Assembly (NCBI GenBank): GCA_003481745.1
Contig: QULP01000005.1
Location: forward strand, 248,001 to 312,000
DNA length: 64,000 nt
Origin: Firmicutes bacterium OM04-13BH
Lineage (GTDB): Bacteria; Bacillota; Clostridia; Lachnospirales; Lachnospiraceae
Reading direction: 5' to 3'
Numbering within the stretch: position 1 is the stretch's first letter; the number at the start of each line of letters is the position of its first letter. The notes beneath the pieces were generated by a model. It ran no database searches. It had not been told where the DNA came from and worked only from the letters and a program-made list of their open reading frames with translations. The position numbers and the translations under genes are program-made. This document shows positions 28,132 to 38,355 of the stretch, piece by piece.

Positions 28132-28173
28132 GTGTCTGTTTCGTATGATGAAATACGAAACAGGCACTTTTTT
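28132..28173 (+). terminator. Rho-independent terminator after the two-HTH regulator
   Basis: A stem of about 15 bp (GTGTCTGTTTCGTAT with ATACGAAACAGGCAC), nearly perfect, is followed by TTTTTT. It isolates the regulator from the giant surface gene. Confidence 0.9.
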
Positions 28174-28319
28174 GATGTCAAACGGGCATGTGAAACGAAA
28201 TCCGTTTTTGATAAAATTAATGTCAAAGATGTAATGGTTATTGAGCGAAAAATTACCTTTCAAAAGCAAAGCAAGGAAAGAATGCGAGAGGGAATAATTC
28301 AAAGAAGGGGAGGGGAAAT

Positions 28320-31300
28320 ATGAAGAAACGTCTGATTAGTATGCTGCTGAGTGCAGCATTATTTGTCACATCTATACCGATGCCGGTTTCTGCGGACAAT
28401 CAAGTAAATGAAGGGAATGCGAGTACCGCAGTTTCAAGTGAAGGCAATCAGGGTGAAACTCAGGAAAATGGCATTGATTATAAGATGAATGGCGGTGCTT
28501 TTACATCGGGGTATGAAGCACCGGACACTTATCCGGCAGGCGAACTGCCGACAGAGGAAAATATTACAAAGGCGGGATACGAGTTTGGCGGATGGTATGA
28601 GGATGAAAATTTTAGTGGGGAACGCATTACATCCTTAGATACAGCAGATCATTCCGGAGCTATCGTACTTTATGCGAAATGGATCGAGCGTTATTATTAT
28701 ATTGATATTCCACAGACGGTATCGGCAGATGGCGGTACGCTTTCTATTTCAGCAAAAGCAGGTGGATTTTACGACAAAGATTATGTGAGTGTGTCAGTTG
28801 CGTCAGAAAATGACTGGAAGCTGAAAAACGGAAAGCATGCATTGGGTTATGAACTCCGAGGGGAAGAGGGCGGTACAAAGCTCGAAAACAATTCGCTTGT
28901 AACAAGTTTAAGTGCAGAGGAAAATAAGACAGAGGAGAATTTTAACTGTACCGTAACGGATACACCGAGTTATACAGGGGAATATACCGATAAGCTGACG
29001 TTTGATATTGCATTTGAAGAGACACGTTATACCGTTCATTATGAGACAAACGGCGGTACGCAGTATCAGGACACCAAAAATCAAGCAGGCGAAAATGTTG
29101 CATTAACCGACCAGTCCTTTCCGGCAGGAACGGCCCTTACAAATCTGCCGGAGCCGGTCAAAAAATCTGCAACATTTATCGGTTGGTGTTATGATGCGGA
29201 ATGTACCAAGTATGTTGACAGTAAGGACAGGCTGTTAGGCGATATTACGTTATATGCGGCTTATACCGATACCCAGCCGTTAGATACGGTCACGATGGAA
29301 ACTTATGCGAGAGCGTATGATGTGGCAACGGATTTCACCATTTCGATTACCGATACGAGTGGAAAATTAACGGCAGAAGAACTTCGACAGGCATGTACGA
29401 TTAAGAATGTAAGTGACCCTTCGGAAGAAATTGTATTAAGTATCATCGAAAACGGCGACCAGACATTTACCGTTGGAAAGGAAAACGGATGGACGGAAGG
29501 TGCTTCTTACAAACTGGAATTAAAAAACAATGCGCTGTATTTTACCGGCTATGACACAAGCATCCGTGAGTATGATTTTACAGTTTATAAGGCAGAAATT
29601 GAAAATGCAAAGTTAAGAAGTGAACTTAAGTACATTCATACAAATGATTTAAGTGATTTAACCGTAAATGGTCAGAAAGCAAAATCAGTTTCCGTCGCAG
29701 TTATGACAGTTGGGGCAGATGGTTCCGTACAGGAAGAGGGAAGTGAAACTTCCGGAACATTTACTTATACCAAACAGAAATTAAGTGTTGGAGATAAGAT
29801 TGCAGTCTATTCAGGTGATGTGATTCCGACGATGGAACTGTCGTCCGGAGAAAACAGTGATGTTTCCTTTTTTGAAATTACAGCAGTAAATGGAACGTCT
29901 TACAGCTATCGTGGCGCTGAGGCAGAAGATGTATTATTTATGCCGGACGTAATTCCGCTTCTTGCTGAGAAAGATAAGGATGGAGATCTAGACAATAACA
30001 GTGCGACAGTTGCTGTTAGTGATTTGACCTTTGGCGATGACGAAATGAGTCAGGCAATGAATCTTAACAGTGAGACAACAATTGACTCCGGTGATTTTCT
30101 TGCATTTTATACGGACATTAACAGCGAGACACTTTTCTATGGGGAGATTCAAAGCGTTACCGTTTCAGGGGAGGATTACATATTAGACTATGTGCCTGTT
30201 TCGTGGGAAGAAATTCAGATAGCAATGGATGTGTATCGAACAGAGAAAGTAGATGGAAATGAACTTTTAGAAGATACCGACCGTGGCGAGTTTGAAGATG
30301 AAATCGAACAGCAGGCAGTTGAGAGTGGATTTGCAAATGAAGTGGTAGAGCGGATTGCCGAAGCAGCGATGCAGACGGAGTCCTTTGAAGAATTAGAACA
30401 ATCCTTGTCCAGTGATTTGGGCGCGGGAATTTCATTGCAGCCGAATACAAACATAAATAAAATCATGCCGTTTGCAGGCGGAAAGCCTGGTCGTGTGACC
30501 GCAGAGCTTGATCACGTAAAGGCAAATCTTGGAACGACCTTAAAGCATTTTGATGGTGATATCAGTGGTGTGCGCATGGCACTCGATATCGGTGTGAAGA
30601 TTACCATCAAAGTTGCACAGGGCGCAAATATTGAAATTTTAGTGACAGCGACATTTGAACAGGAAGTTCGTGTCAACATTAATGTAAATGGAAAAGCAGT
30701 CTGGAAGAGATGGGGGATTTTCCCGTATATTGCAGATTATCGAGTAACGGCATCCTTTGATTTATATGAATATACCAGAATCGGTTTAAATGTAAACTTT
30801 AAGGTCGTAGAATCCGGATTTATCGATAATGGCTCGAAACTTAGAAAAGGTGTCAACAAGATAACAGAAGAACTTAAGAGCATGATGGAAAATGGCGAGG
30901 ATTATCTTGCGGATAAATCGAAATTGTCAGGAAGTCTTGGTGATTCAGGAGATGATATTTCGGTTTCTAAGAGCCTTGCCGAGCGATATTCGGAACTGTT
31001 AGAAGAAGATTCAGACTGGGTGGAAATCTATAACCGCAAGCTGCTGGAACGGCATTTCCGTGTCTTATTAATTATCGATATTGAAGTACGTTTAGACTTT
31101 GTAGTATCTGCAAATGTCAATATTTCAATGGGTATGAGTTACTGGTATAAAAATGCAAAACGTTATGTGTTCTGTGTAAAAGTAAAAGACAGAAGCGCAA
31201 CCAGTGATACGATTGATTTATGTGAAGAACAATACGAATTTACCGCTTATGCGATGGGAACGCTTGGACTTCGGGCAGGAGTAAGGCTTACAATCAAAGT

Positions 31301-34300
31301 GGGTCTGATTTCTACGAAACTTGCCAGTGTGGGGATCTCCGCAGAAGTCGGTGGATATGCGCAGGTTTGGGGTTATCTGTATTATGAATTAAAATATGCG
31401 GCATCGACGGGACGGCAGACCAGGGCAATGGGTGCGATTTATCTGGAAATCGGTATTTATCTTGAAATTAAATTCCAGGCGCAGGCACTTGCCAATGCAT
31501 TTACTTACAGTCCGACTTTGTATGAAAATGAATGGCCGCTTTATCGGGTTGGAAGTCTTGAGAGCGTCCTGGATTTTGTATATACGCAGAATGAAGTTGA
31601 AGAGATTAGCATGAAGCGTGACATTCAGTCGGTACAGCTTTCTGATAATTACTTCAAGATGCAGTACATGCACATGAAAGATGGCTTAAACGATGGAAAA
31701 TATTTTGAAAAGATTTATGATGATAATTCAAAATACTTTAACATCGTGATGACAAATCCGGCATTTAGTTATGACCCTGCGACAAACATCATCAGCGTTG
31801 ACCCGCAAAACAAACCGGAACAGGATGGAGAAATGATAATTACCTGGAAGAACCAGGAGGGCACATTTAATACAAAAGCGATTACAAGAAAGATTTCTCT
31901 GCACTGGGATAAACTTCGGGATGGTTATTACATTGCATTCCAGAGTAACGGCGGTTCTTATATTGAAACAATTGTAGGAAAATACAATGTTCCGATTCAG
32001 GCACCGAAAAATCCGGTACGTTTAGGTTACAATTTCGCAGGATGGTACAGCAATGAAGAACTGACCAAACCGTATACGATTCCGACAAACATGCCGGACA
32101 ATGATGCATTGGTTTATGCAAAATGGGAAGCAGCGGATGTGGATTACACGGTTGTGGACTATATGGAAAAGACAAATGGTGTCTATGAAGCGCAGACTCC
32201 GGTGAAATATAAGGCAAAGACAGGTTCTAAGGTGACACCGACTCCGACGAAACGGACAGGATTTGAGACTCCGCCTGAGATTACCGAGACGATACAGGCA
32301 GATGGAAGTACGGAAATCGAGTATTATTATGCGAGAGAACAGCATAAAATCACATTTGAATCTGAGGGAGAAATTCTCTCACAGGGAATTTATAAATACG
32401 GAAGTCTCATGCCGACACCGGCGGTATATCGACCGGGATATGAATTTGATGGATGGGACAGCGAAGTTCCGGAAAATGTTCCGGCAGAAGATAAGACTTA
32501 TCGGGCAAAATGGAAACCATTAGACGGTATTGCTTATTCTGTAAAATATTATATCCAGAATCCGGATGGAGAAGGCTATGAAGTGGGTGAAATCAAGACC
32601 TTCTCCGGAAAGACAGCAGAAGAAGTGACTGCACCGGAAGCAGATTATGATGAGGCAGTTTACCACTTAAAAGGGCAGCTTCCAAAAGGCAAAGTAAAAG
32701 CAGATGGAAGTCTGGTATTAAAAGTTTACTATGATTTAAATGAATATAAACTGACATATGACCCGGATGGCGGAACACTTGACGAGACAGAAGTAAGTGC
32801 AAAACCAGGCGATAAGATTTCACTTCCGGTACCGGTTCGGGATGGATATACCTTTGAAGGCTGGTATTTAGACAAAGCACATGAGCAGTTATTTGGCGGA
32901 ACGATGCCAAGAGAGGACTGCACAGTTTATGCAAAATGGGAAACACAGAAAGTAAATTATACGGTAAGACATCTTCAGGAAGTGGTTCATAACGAAGAAG
33001 TCGAGGCAAACAGCGTGGAAATCGATCCATCCATTGCGGAAGAAGAACCAATAGAAGAGAATAATTTTGAATTAGTGGAAGAAGAAGTATTCTCTGCAAA
33101 GACAGGTGAAATGGTAACTCCGGCAGTGAAAAGTTATACAGGATTTACTGCGCCGGAAACCGTTACAGAAAAGGTTTTAGGAGATGGAAGTCTTGTCATT
33201 GAATATCGTTATCAGAGAAATATGCATGAGATTAATCTGGTATTTGATGGCAAAGAAATCATTCGTTACTGGCTTCAGTATGGCGCATCGATTGTTGAGA
33301 CCCCGGGAAGGATGGGATATCTGTTTGGCGGATGGTACACGGATGATACTTATCAGACTGCATTTAGCGGAACGATGCCGGACAATGATTTGAGCTTATA
33401 TGCAAAATGGGAACCGACAGATTCCGAATACATCGTACGACATTACAAACAGGATCTTCCTGCAATCGATGAAAAGACTTATACGCTTGTGGAAGAAGAA
33501 GTGAAAACTGCACTTACAGACAGTGAAGTGACACCGGAAGTAAAAACTTATGAAGGTTTTGTTTCTCCATCGGCGAAGAAAGAAGTCGTAAGTCCTTATG
33601 GAGATACCAGCATTGAATATTATTATGATCGAGTTTCCAGTCCGGTTACTTATGTACAGAATAATGGAGAAGCAGACAAGGTTGAAGATACTTTATTTGG
33701 TGAAGAAATTTCCTATATTCCAAAACAATCCGGTTATGCATTTGTCGGCTGGTATTTAGATGAAGCATTGACTAAACCGCTTGAGAAGGCAGAAATGCCG
33801 GCACACAGTCTGAAACTTTATGCAAAATGGGAGCTTGGAAAGAAATCCTATCGTGTCAACCATTACATTCAGGAAGTGCGACTTGGTGAAAATTATGAAC
33901 TGGCTGAGAGTGAAAACTTTATCGGCACAGCAGGTGAAATGGTAGCACCGGAAGTTAAGACTTATGAGGGATTCACCTCACCGGAAAAACAGTATTATGA
34001 ACTTCAGGTATCGGATGACATGGAAGTGTTCAATTATTACTATCAGCGTAACAGTTACAATGTGACAATAGACAGAAACAACGGCAGTGAGAATATTACA
34101 TTAGAACCGGCGTATGAATCAAAAATCGAATACCGTCCGGAAAAGATGGGTTATCAGTTTGCAGGCTGGTATCTCGACAAAGAGTTAAAACAGGAATTTG
34201 GTGGAACAGTTCCGGCGAAAGATTTGACTCTGTATGCAAAATGGGAGGCACAGGATGTTTCCTACAGCGTGCGCCATTATCTGCAAAATGCAAATGATGA

Positions 34301-36401
34301 CGGATATACCTCAGCAGGTACAGAGAGCTTTACAGCAAAGACTGACAGCAGTGTGACACCGGAAGTTAAGACTTATGCAGGATTTACCTCACCAGAGACA
34401 CAGACAGCAACCGTAACGGCAGATGGAACATTAAATATTACTTACCGTTATCTGAGAAACACCCATACCTTGACAGAGAAATTCTGCGATGGCAGGGAAG
34501 ATAAGATTCAGACGATGCGGTATGGTTCAGCGATTGCGGGTGTATCAAAAGCGGGTTACACCTTTGCAGGCTGGTATTTGGATGAGAACTATGAAACTGC
34601 ATTTACCGGAACAATGCCGGATCAAGACCTGACCTTATATGCAAAATGGGAAGCAAAGAAAATCAATTACGTGGTGGAACACTATCAGGAAAAGGCAGAT
34701 GGAAATGGTTATGTTTTAAAAGAACGTGAAATCAAAACTGCCGATACCGACAGCACTGTGACACCGGAAGTAACCTCTTACACAGGATTTACCTCACCAC
34801 AGGTACAGACAAAGAAAGTAGACGGCGCAGAGATGACAGTGATTCAGTATCACTATACAAGAAATGTTCACCGTCTGACCTTTGTTCTTGAAAATGGAGA
34901 AGCAGATAAGGTTTCTGATGTTCGTTATCAGAGTACAGTGACTGCACCAAATCCAAAACGGGAAGGTTATACCTTTGTCGGATGGGATAAAGAAGTCGTT
35001 GAGACGATGCCGGACAATGACGAAACTTATACGGCAGTCTGGATGAAAAATACTTACACAATCCGCTTTAACACAGAAGGCGGAAATGAAATCAAAGAAA
35101 TGACTCTGGAATATGGCGAAAAGATTACCAAACCGAAAGATCCAACACGGAAAGGTTATAACTTTGTTAGCTGGAACATTGAAATTCCATCGGAAATGCC
35201 GGCAAAAAATCTGATGTGCACCGCAGTATGGAAGAAAGAAACTTATACCATCAGCTATAACTTAAATGGCGGAAGTGCTTCTAATCCGGCAAGTTACGAT
35301 GTGGAAAGCAGACCAATTCGTCTGGAAACTCCGAAACGGACAGGCTATACATTTACCGGATGGAGCGGAACTGGACTTTCCAAGAAAGAAATGACCGTGA
35401 CGATTCCAAAAGGTTCAACCGGAAACCGCAGTTACACCGCAAACTGGCAGGAAAATACTTACACCATCTGCTTTACCACCTGTGGAGTCGGCACAACTGG
35501 TTCAATGGACCAGATAAAAATGAACTATACTCAGACAAAACAATTGCCGGATAACAAATTTGTTTGTAAGGGCTACACCTTCATCGGATGGTCTTATAAA
35601 GCAAATCAGACCATTGCATATTATAGAGACCACGCATGGGTAAGCAAACTTTCGGATGCAAATAATGGTGTTGCAACCTTGTATCCGGTATGGAAAGCGA
35701 ACACGTATAAAGTAACCTTTGATTACGGATATGATAACAAGAAGTCAGAAGTTAACTGTGTATACAACAAAAATTATTCGCTTCCACAGAATGTAACAAG
35801 ATACGGCTGGTCCTTTGAAGGTTGGAAACTGAAAAATGCGACAGCAGTAACCTATAAACCAGGCAAGAAAAATGCAAAACTTGAAGATGCAGAAAATATT
35901 GTGTTGCATGCAAGCTGGAAAGCAAATAATTCGTACAGTTATCGTCCATCAAGTTCGTCAAACAGATATCTGGTTACGGATGACCATGAACTGACTAAAT
36001 TTACATTCTATGTGGATGGAAATCAGACTTCTGTAAAGACAACCGGCGATACGGGACAAAATCCGGCAAGATATCATCTGAATATGACGAATCTTTCTTA
36101 TCAGGCAGTTCATAATAGCTACAGCAAGATGAAGATAAAGATAAGCTTTAAGATTACGATGGAAAAAGATGGATATGCAGATTTAAGAGTTTCTTATCAT
36201 TCCAGAACACAAAATAAGACTTATGAAAAATGGAAAACCGAAGTAGAAGACATCAAGGCGAAGAACGGAGAGACCGTAACGTATACTTATACAAAAGACG
36301 GCACCGATGCAGATAATATCACATTGGAATTTGACGCACATGGAAAAAATTCTGATAAATATTATCTCAGCAACTTAAATGTAGACGTTACTTATGAGTA
36401 G
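28320..36401 (+). CDS. Giant secreted InlB B-repeat (Flg_new) / MucBP-like surface protein
   Basis: 2693 residues with a signal peptide (KKRLISMLLSAALFVTSIPMPVSA, cut near residue 25). I count about 14 Flg_new/InlB B-repeats (pattern GYxFxGWYxD...LYAKW): two near the N-terminus and twelve between roughly residues 1230 and 2540. The latter alternate with seven MucBP-like modules (VxHYxQ...VTPEVKTYxGFTSP...YYY). A central beta-rich domain (about 720-1150) has alternating hydrophobic strands (GVKITIKVAQGANIEILV). There is no LPxTG, SLH or C-terminal membrane helix; it ends NLNVDVTYE. Attachment may depend on the small membrane proteins encoded next door. An adhesin role is inferred. The start follows GAAGGGGAGGGG. 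Confidence 0.88.
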   Translation: MKKRLISMLLSAALFVTSIPMPVSADNQVNEGNASTAVSSEGNQGETQENGIDYKMNGGAFTSGYEAPDTYPAGELPTEENITKAGYEFGGWYEDENFSGERITSLDTADHSGAIVLYAKWIERYYYIDIPQTVSADGGTLSISAKAGGFYDKDYVSVSVASENDWKLKNGKHALGYELRGEEGGTKLENNSLVTSLSAEENKTEENFNCTVTDTPSYTGEYTDKLTFDIAFEETRYTVHYETNGGTQYQDTKNQAGENVALTDQSFPAGTALTNLPEPVKKSATFIGWCYDAECTKYVDSKDRLLGDITLYAAYTDTQPLDTVTMETYARAYDVATDFTISITDTSGKLTAEELRQACTIKNVSDPSEEIVLSIIENGDQTFTVGKENGWTEGASYKLELKNNALYFTGYDTSIREYDFTVYKAEIENAKLRSELKYIHTNDLSDLTVNGQKAKSVSVAVMTVGADGSVQEEGSETSGTFTYTKQKLSVGDKIAVYSGDVIPTMELSSGENSDVSFFEITAVNGTSYSYRGAEAEDVLFMPDVIPLLAEKDKDGDLDNNSATVAVSDLTFGDDEMSQAMNLNSETTIDSGDFLAFYTDINSETLFYGEIQSVTVSGEDYILDYVPVSWEEIQIAMDVYRTEKVDGNELLEDTDRGEFEDEIEQQAVESGFANEVVERIAEAAMQTESFEELEQSLSSDLGAGISLQPNTNINKIMPFAGGKPGRVTAELDHVKANLGTTLKHFDGDISGVRMALDIGVKITIKVAQGANIEILVTATFEQEVRVNINVNGKAVWKRWGIFPYIADYRVTASFDLYEYTRIGLNVNFKVVESGFIDNGSKLRKGVNKITEELKSMMENGEDYLADKSKLSGSLGDSGDDISVSKSLAERYSELLEEDSDWVEIYNRKLLERHFRVLLIIDIEVRLDFVVSANVNISMGMSYWYKNAKRYVFCVKVKDRSATSDTIDLCEEQYEFTAYAMGTLGLRAGVRLTIKVGLISTKLASVGISAEVGGYAQVWGYLYYELKYAASTGRQTRAMGAIYLEIGIYLEIKFQAQALANAFTYSPTLYENEWPLYRVGSLESVLDFVYTQNEVEEISMKRDIQSVQLSDNYFKMQYMHMKDGLNDGKYFEKIYDDNSKYFNIVMTNPAFSYDPATNIISVDPQNKPEQDGEMIITWKNQEGTFNTKAITRKISLHWDKLRDGYYIAFQSNGGSYIETIVGKYNVPIQAPKNPVRLGYNFAGWYSNEELTKPYTIPTNMPDNDALVYAKWEAADVDYTVVDYMEKTNGVYEAQTPVKYKAKTGSKVTPTPTKRTGFETPPEITETIQADGSTEIEYYYAREQHKITFESEGEILSQGIYKYGSLMPTPAVYRPGYEFDGWDSEVPENVPAEDKTYRAKWKPLDGIAYSVKYYIQNPDGEGYEVGEIKTFSGKTAEEVTAPEADYDEAVYHLKGQLPKGKVKADGSLVLKVYYDLNEYKLTYDPDGGTLDETEVSAKPGDKISLPVPVRDGYTFEGWYLDKAHEQLFGGTMPREDCTVYAKWETQKVNYTVRHLQEVVHNEEVEANSVEIDPSIAEEEPIEENNFELVEEEVFSAKTGEMVTPAVKSYTGFTAPETVTEKVLGDGSLVIEYRYQRNMHEINLVFDGKEIIRYWLQYGASIVETPGRMGYLFGGWYTDDTYQTAFSGTMPDNDLSLYAKWEPTDSEYIVRHYKQDLPAIDEKTYTLVEEEVKTALTDSEVTPEVKTYEGFVSPSAKKEVVSPYGDTSIEYYYDRVSSPVTYVQNNGEADKVEDTLFGEEISYIPKQSGYAFVGWYLDEALTKPLEKAEMPAHSLKLYAKWELGKKSYRVNHYIQEVRLGENYELAESENFIGTAGEMVAPEVKTYEGFTSPEKQYYELQVSDDMEVFNYYYQRNSYNVTIDRNNGSENITLEPAYESKIEYRPEKMGYQFAGWYLDKELKQEFGGTVPAKDLTLYAKWEAQDVSYSVRHYLQNANDDGYTSAGTESFTAKTDSSVTPEVKTYAGFTSPETQTATVTADGTLNITYRYLRNTHTLTEKFCDGREDKIQTMRYGSAIAGVSKAGYTFAGWYLDENYETAFTGTMPDQDLTLYAKWEAKKINYVVEHYQEKADGNGYVLKEREIKTADTDSTVTPEVTSYTGFTSPQVQTKKVDGAEMTVIQYHYTRNVHRLTFVLENGEADKVSDVRYQSTVTAPNPKREGYTFVGWDKEVVETMPDNDETYTAVWMKNTYTIRFNTEGGNEIKEMTLEYGEKITKPKDPTRKGYNFVSWNIEIPSEMPAKNLMCTAVWKKETYTISYNLNGGSASNPASYDVESRPIRLETPKRTGYTFTGWSGTGLSKKEMTVTIPKGSTGNRSYTANWQENTYTICFTTCGVGTTGSMDQIKMNYTQTKQLPDNKFVCKGYTFIGWSYKANQTIAYYRDHAWVSKLSDANNGVATLYPVWKANTYKVTFDYGYDNKKSEVNCVYNKNYSLPQNVTRYGWSFEGWKLKNATAVTYKPGKKNAKLEDAENIVLHASWKANNSYSYRPSSSSNRYLVTDDHELTKFTFYVDGNQTSVKTTGDTGQNPARYHLNMTNLSYQAVHNSYSKMKIKISFKITMEKDGYADLRVSYHSRTQNKTYEKWKTEVEDIKAKNGETVTYTYTKDGTDADNITLEFDAHGKNSDKYYLSNLNVDVTYE

Positions 36402-36421
36402 TGAGCAAGGGGGAAGTGCAG

Positions 36422-36940
36422 ATGAACGGCAAAAATAAAACAAATAAAATACTAATCGGAATTATTATCTGCCTGATTGCAGTGATTATTGGAGGGGCAA
36501 TTTATTTTACAAGAGGTACAGACAAAGACAAGGAAAATAAAACTCTGGATTCGGCTTTCGAGCCGAATCTGGACTCCAACGCAAGCGAGACTGCCTCAAA
36601 TGACGGGAACAATGAAGAAGCTGATAAACCGGAAGGAATCCGGATTCCGGGATATCCATCAATTACAGTTCCGGCAGATACAACAGACATAGAAATGAAT
36701 CTGGAAAATCCGGCCGGAAATCCATGCTACTTTACATTTGAACTGGTGTTAAAAGATACAAATGAAACTCTGTATACCTCGAAAATGGTAGAACCGGGGA
36801 AAGCAATTACGAACGTAACACTGTCGCATGGACTTGAAAAAGGGGAATATCCGGCTGTGATAAAGATTTCGACAGCATCACTTGAGGATGGCTCTGCAAT
36901 GAACGGAGCAAATGTAGAAACTACCTTGATTGTACAGTAG
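36422..36940 (+). CDS. Membrane-anchored extracellular beta-domain protein
   Basis: 172 residues from ATG 36422, seven bases after AAGGGGGA; a GTG at 36401 overlapping the giant gene's stop is less likely. One N-terminal membrane helix (about 9-30, ILIGIIICLIAVIIGGAIYF), an acidic Asn/Ser-rich linker, and a C-terminal Ig-like beta domain (about 75-170, ITVPADTTDIEMNLENPAG ... VETTLIVQ). It is coupled to the giant repeat gene (20 bases apart) and could tether or present it; that is inference. No enzyme motif is present. Confidence 0.7.
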   Translation: MNGKNKTNKILIGIIICLIAVIIGGAIYFTRGTDKDKENKTLDSAFEPNLDSNASETASNDGNNEEADKPEGIRIPGYPSITVPADTTDIEMNLENPAGNPCYFTFELVLKDTNETLYTSKMVEPGKAITNVTLSHGLEKGEYPAVIKISTASLEDGSAMNGANVETTLIVQ

Positions 36941-36951
36941 TAATGTAATGG

Positions 36952-36970
36952 GCGCTCTCCGAGAGCACAT
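36952..36970 (+). repeat. GAGAGYACAT short repeat, copy 3, near-perfect dyad
   Basis: GCGCTCTC-C-GAGAGCACAT: both arms are present, centred 30 bases before the ATG at 36992. It could act as a protein-binding dyad or leader hairpin. Confidence 0.45.
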
Positions 36971-36991
36971 AAAAAAGACAGGAGGAACACT

Positions 36992-37441
36992 ATGAGAAGA
37001 AAATGGTTTTTTGCCGGAATCTTTTTTACAGTGATGCTTGCCAATACTGTCTATGCAAATAATACGACAACGGTAAGTTATACAGTAAATCCGGCATATA
37101 CAGTGCTGATTCCGGTGGATACAGAAGTTGAATTTAATCAGTTATCAGAATCATTTGGAAAGATTCAGGTAGAAAATGCACAGCTTGATGAGGGAAAATG
37201 CATTGAGGTTTCTTTAAGTTCTGACGGAGTATTGAAAAACAAAAATAATCGGAGTGATGTGATTCCTTATCAGATTTTAAAAACGAGTGAAGCGACACCA
37301 TTTGTGTCAGCGAGGTATCACACGGCAGGAGAAGCGACACCGCTTACCATCAGTATTAAACAAGATGACTGGAACAAAGCACCGTCGGGAGATTACTCAG
37401 ATACCGTGACATTTACGATTTCCTACGTGGATGATAAATAA
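36992..37441 (+). CDS. Secreted protein with single PAYTV-type beta module (module B only)
   Basis: 149 residues: a signal peptide (about 1-23, RRKWFFAGIFFTVMLANTVYA) and one beta domain. The domain (PAYTVLIPVDTEVEFNQLSESFGKI ... DDWNKAPSGDYSDTVTFTISY) is clearly homologous to the C-terminal half of the next protein; both share the KQDDWNKA motif and the same end. A signal peptide without a membrane or wall anchor means it is released or held by partners. The ATG follows AGGAGG. The family is not recognised; the fold resembles pilin-like or WxL-like beta sandwiches only loosely. Confidence 0.75.
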   Translation: MRRKWFFAGIFFTVMLANTVYANNTTTVSYTVNPAYTVLIPVDTEVEFNQLSESFGKIQVENAQLDEGKCIEVSLSSDGVLKNKNNRSDVIPYQILKTSEATPFVSARYHTAGEATPLTISIKQDDWNKAPSGDYSDTVTFTISYVDDK

Positions 37442-37458
37442 ATGAGAGGGGAAGTATT

Positions 37459-38196
37459 ATGAAGAAAAAAACAATTATGGCAGTTTTAATAGGAATGACA
37501 GTCATAATGACACAACAGAGGATTATCGTTTTAGCAGCGACTACTTCAGGTGATCGGCAAAGCAGTACTGTTAGTGCAACTGTACCGGATAAACATACGA
37601 TTACAATCGATAAAGATGCGCATGTTACGATTACTTATGAGGACTCAAAAGATGAAGGGGAGGGAGATGCATTTCCGATAGAACGCTTTTCAACTCCAAC
37701 CTTTACGATTGAAACCGAAGACGGATGGGAGATTGATAAAATCCTTTTAAATGGCGTAGATATCACCAGTCAGCTGAGCAATAAAAAGCTGACGCTGCCA
37801 TCCGTTTATCAAAATGAGACGCTGAAAATTTCAACGAAAATCAAACCGGCATATACCGTAGTGATTCCACAGGATACCAATGTTCAGTTCAATAAATTGA
37901 CAGAAAACTTTGGAAAAATTTCAATGGAAAAAGTATGGTTGGAAGATGGAAAATGTATTGAAGTATCGATGAGTTCCGCAGGAAATCTGACGAACCAGAA
38001 AGATTCAAGTAAATTAATTCCATATCAGATTTTGGAAGAAGGAAAAGATACTCCGTTTACATCAGCAAAATATACGGCGCAGGGAGAAGAAACTTCTCTG
38101 CTTATCGACATTAAACAAGATGACTGGAATAAAGCGGCATCCGGTTCTTACTCTGATACTGTTACGTTTACAATCTCTTATGCAGACAGTGAATGA
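37459..38196 (+). CDS. Secreted two-module protein (module A + module B)
   Basis: 245 residues with a signal peptide ending near ALA/ATT (about residue 28). Module A (about 35-130: ATVPDKHTITIDKDAHVTITYED ... DGWEIDKILLNGVDITSQL ... LPSVYQNETLKIST) matches the protein at 38356. Module B (about 132-245) matches the protein at 36992. It therefore bridges its two neighbours. It is 17 bases after the previous gene with GAGAGGGGAAG upstream. Structural surface function is inferred; no anchor is seen. Confidence 0.75.
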   Translation: MKKKTIMAVLIGMTVIMTQQRIIVLAATTSGDRQSSTVSATVPDKHTITIDKDAHVTITYEDSKDEGEGDAFPIERFSTPTFTIETEDGWEIDKILLNGVDITSQLSNKKLTLPSVYQNETLKISTKIKPAYTVVIPQDTNVQFNKLTENFGKISMEKVWLEDGKCIEVSMSSAGNLTNQKDSSKLIPYQILEEGKDTPFTSAKYTAQGEETSLLIDIKQDDWNKAASGSYSDTVTFTISYADSE

Positions 38197-38239
38197 TGGA
38201 CGTGTCTGATTTGTCATCTACTGCGTTAGCGTCAATCAC

Positions 38240-38254
38240 CGTAGCTCCGCTACG
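38240..38254 (+). other. Strong short hairpin in the gap between surface genes
   Basis: CGTAGC-TCC-GCTACG, a perfect 6-bp stem with a 3-base loop, lies in a GC-richer stretch (about 38218-38275) unlike the surrounding DNA. No T run follows. It may be part of a dispersed intergenic repeat or a leader for the next gene. Confidence 0.35.
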
Positions 38255-38355
38255 TTTCATTCCGCTGCCTTGTATATGAAAAAATCATTCAACGTCAAAT
38301 ATCAATGTAGTAGAGATTTGCTATACATTATACTTGTGAATTGGAGGAGGATAAT

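Noticed and set aside
28320..36401. LPxTG or SLH anchor in the giant repeat protein
   Set aside because: I looked for both at the C-terminus; neither the motif nor a hydrophobic helix with a basic tail is there.
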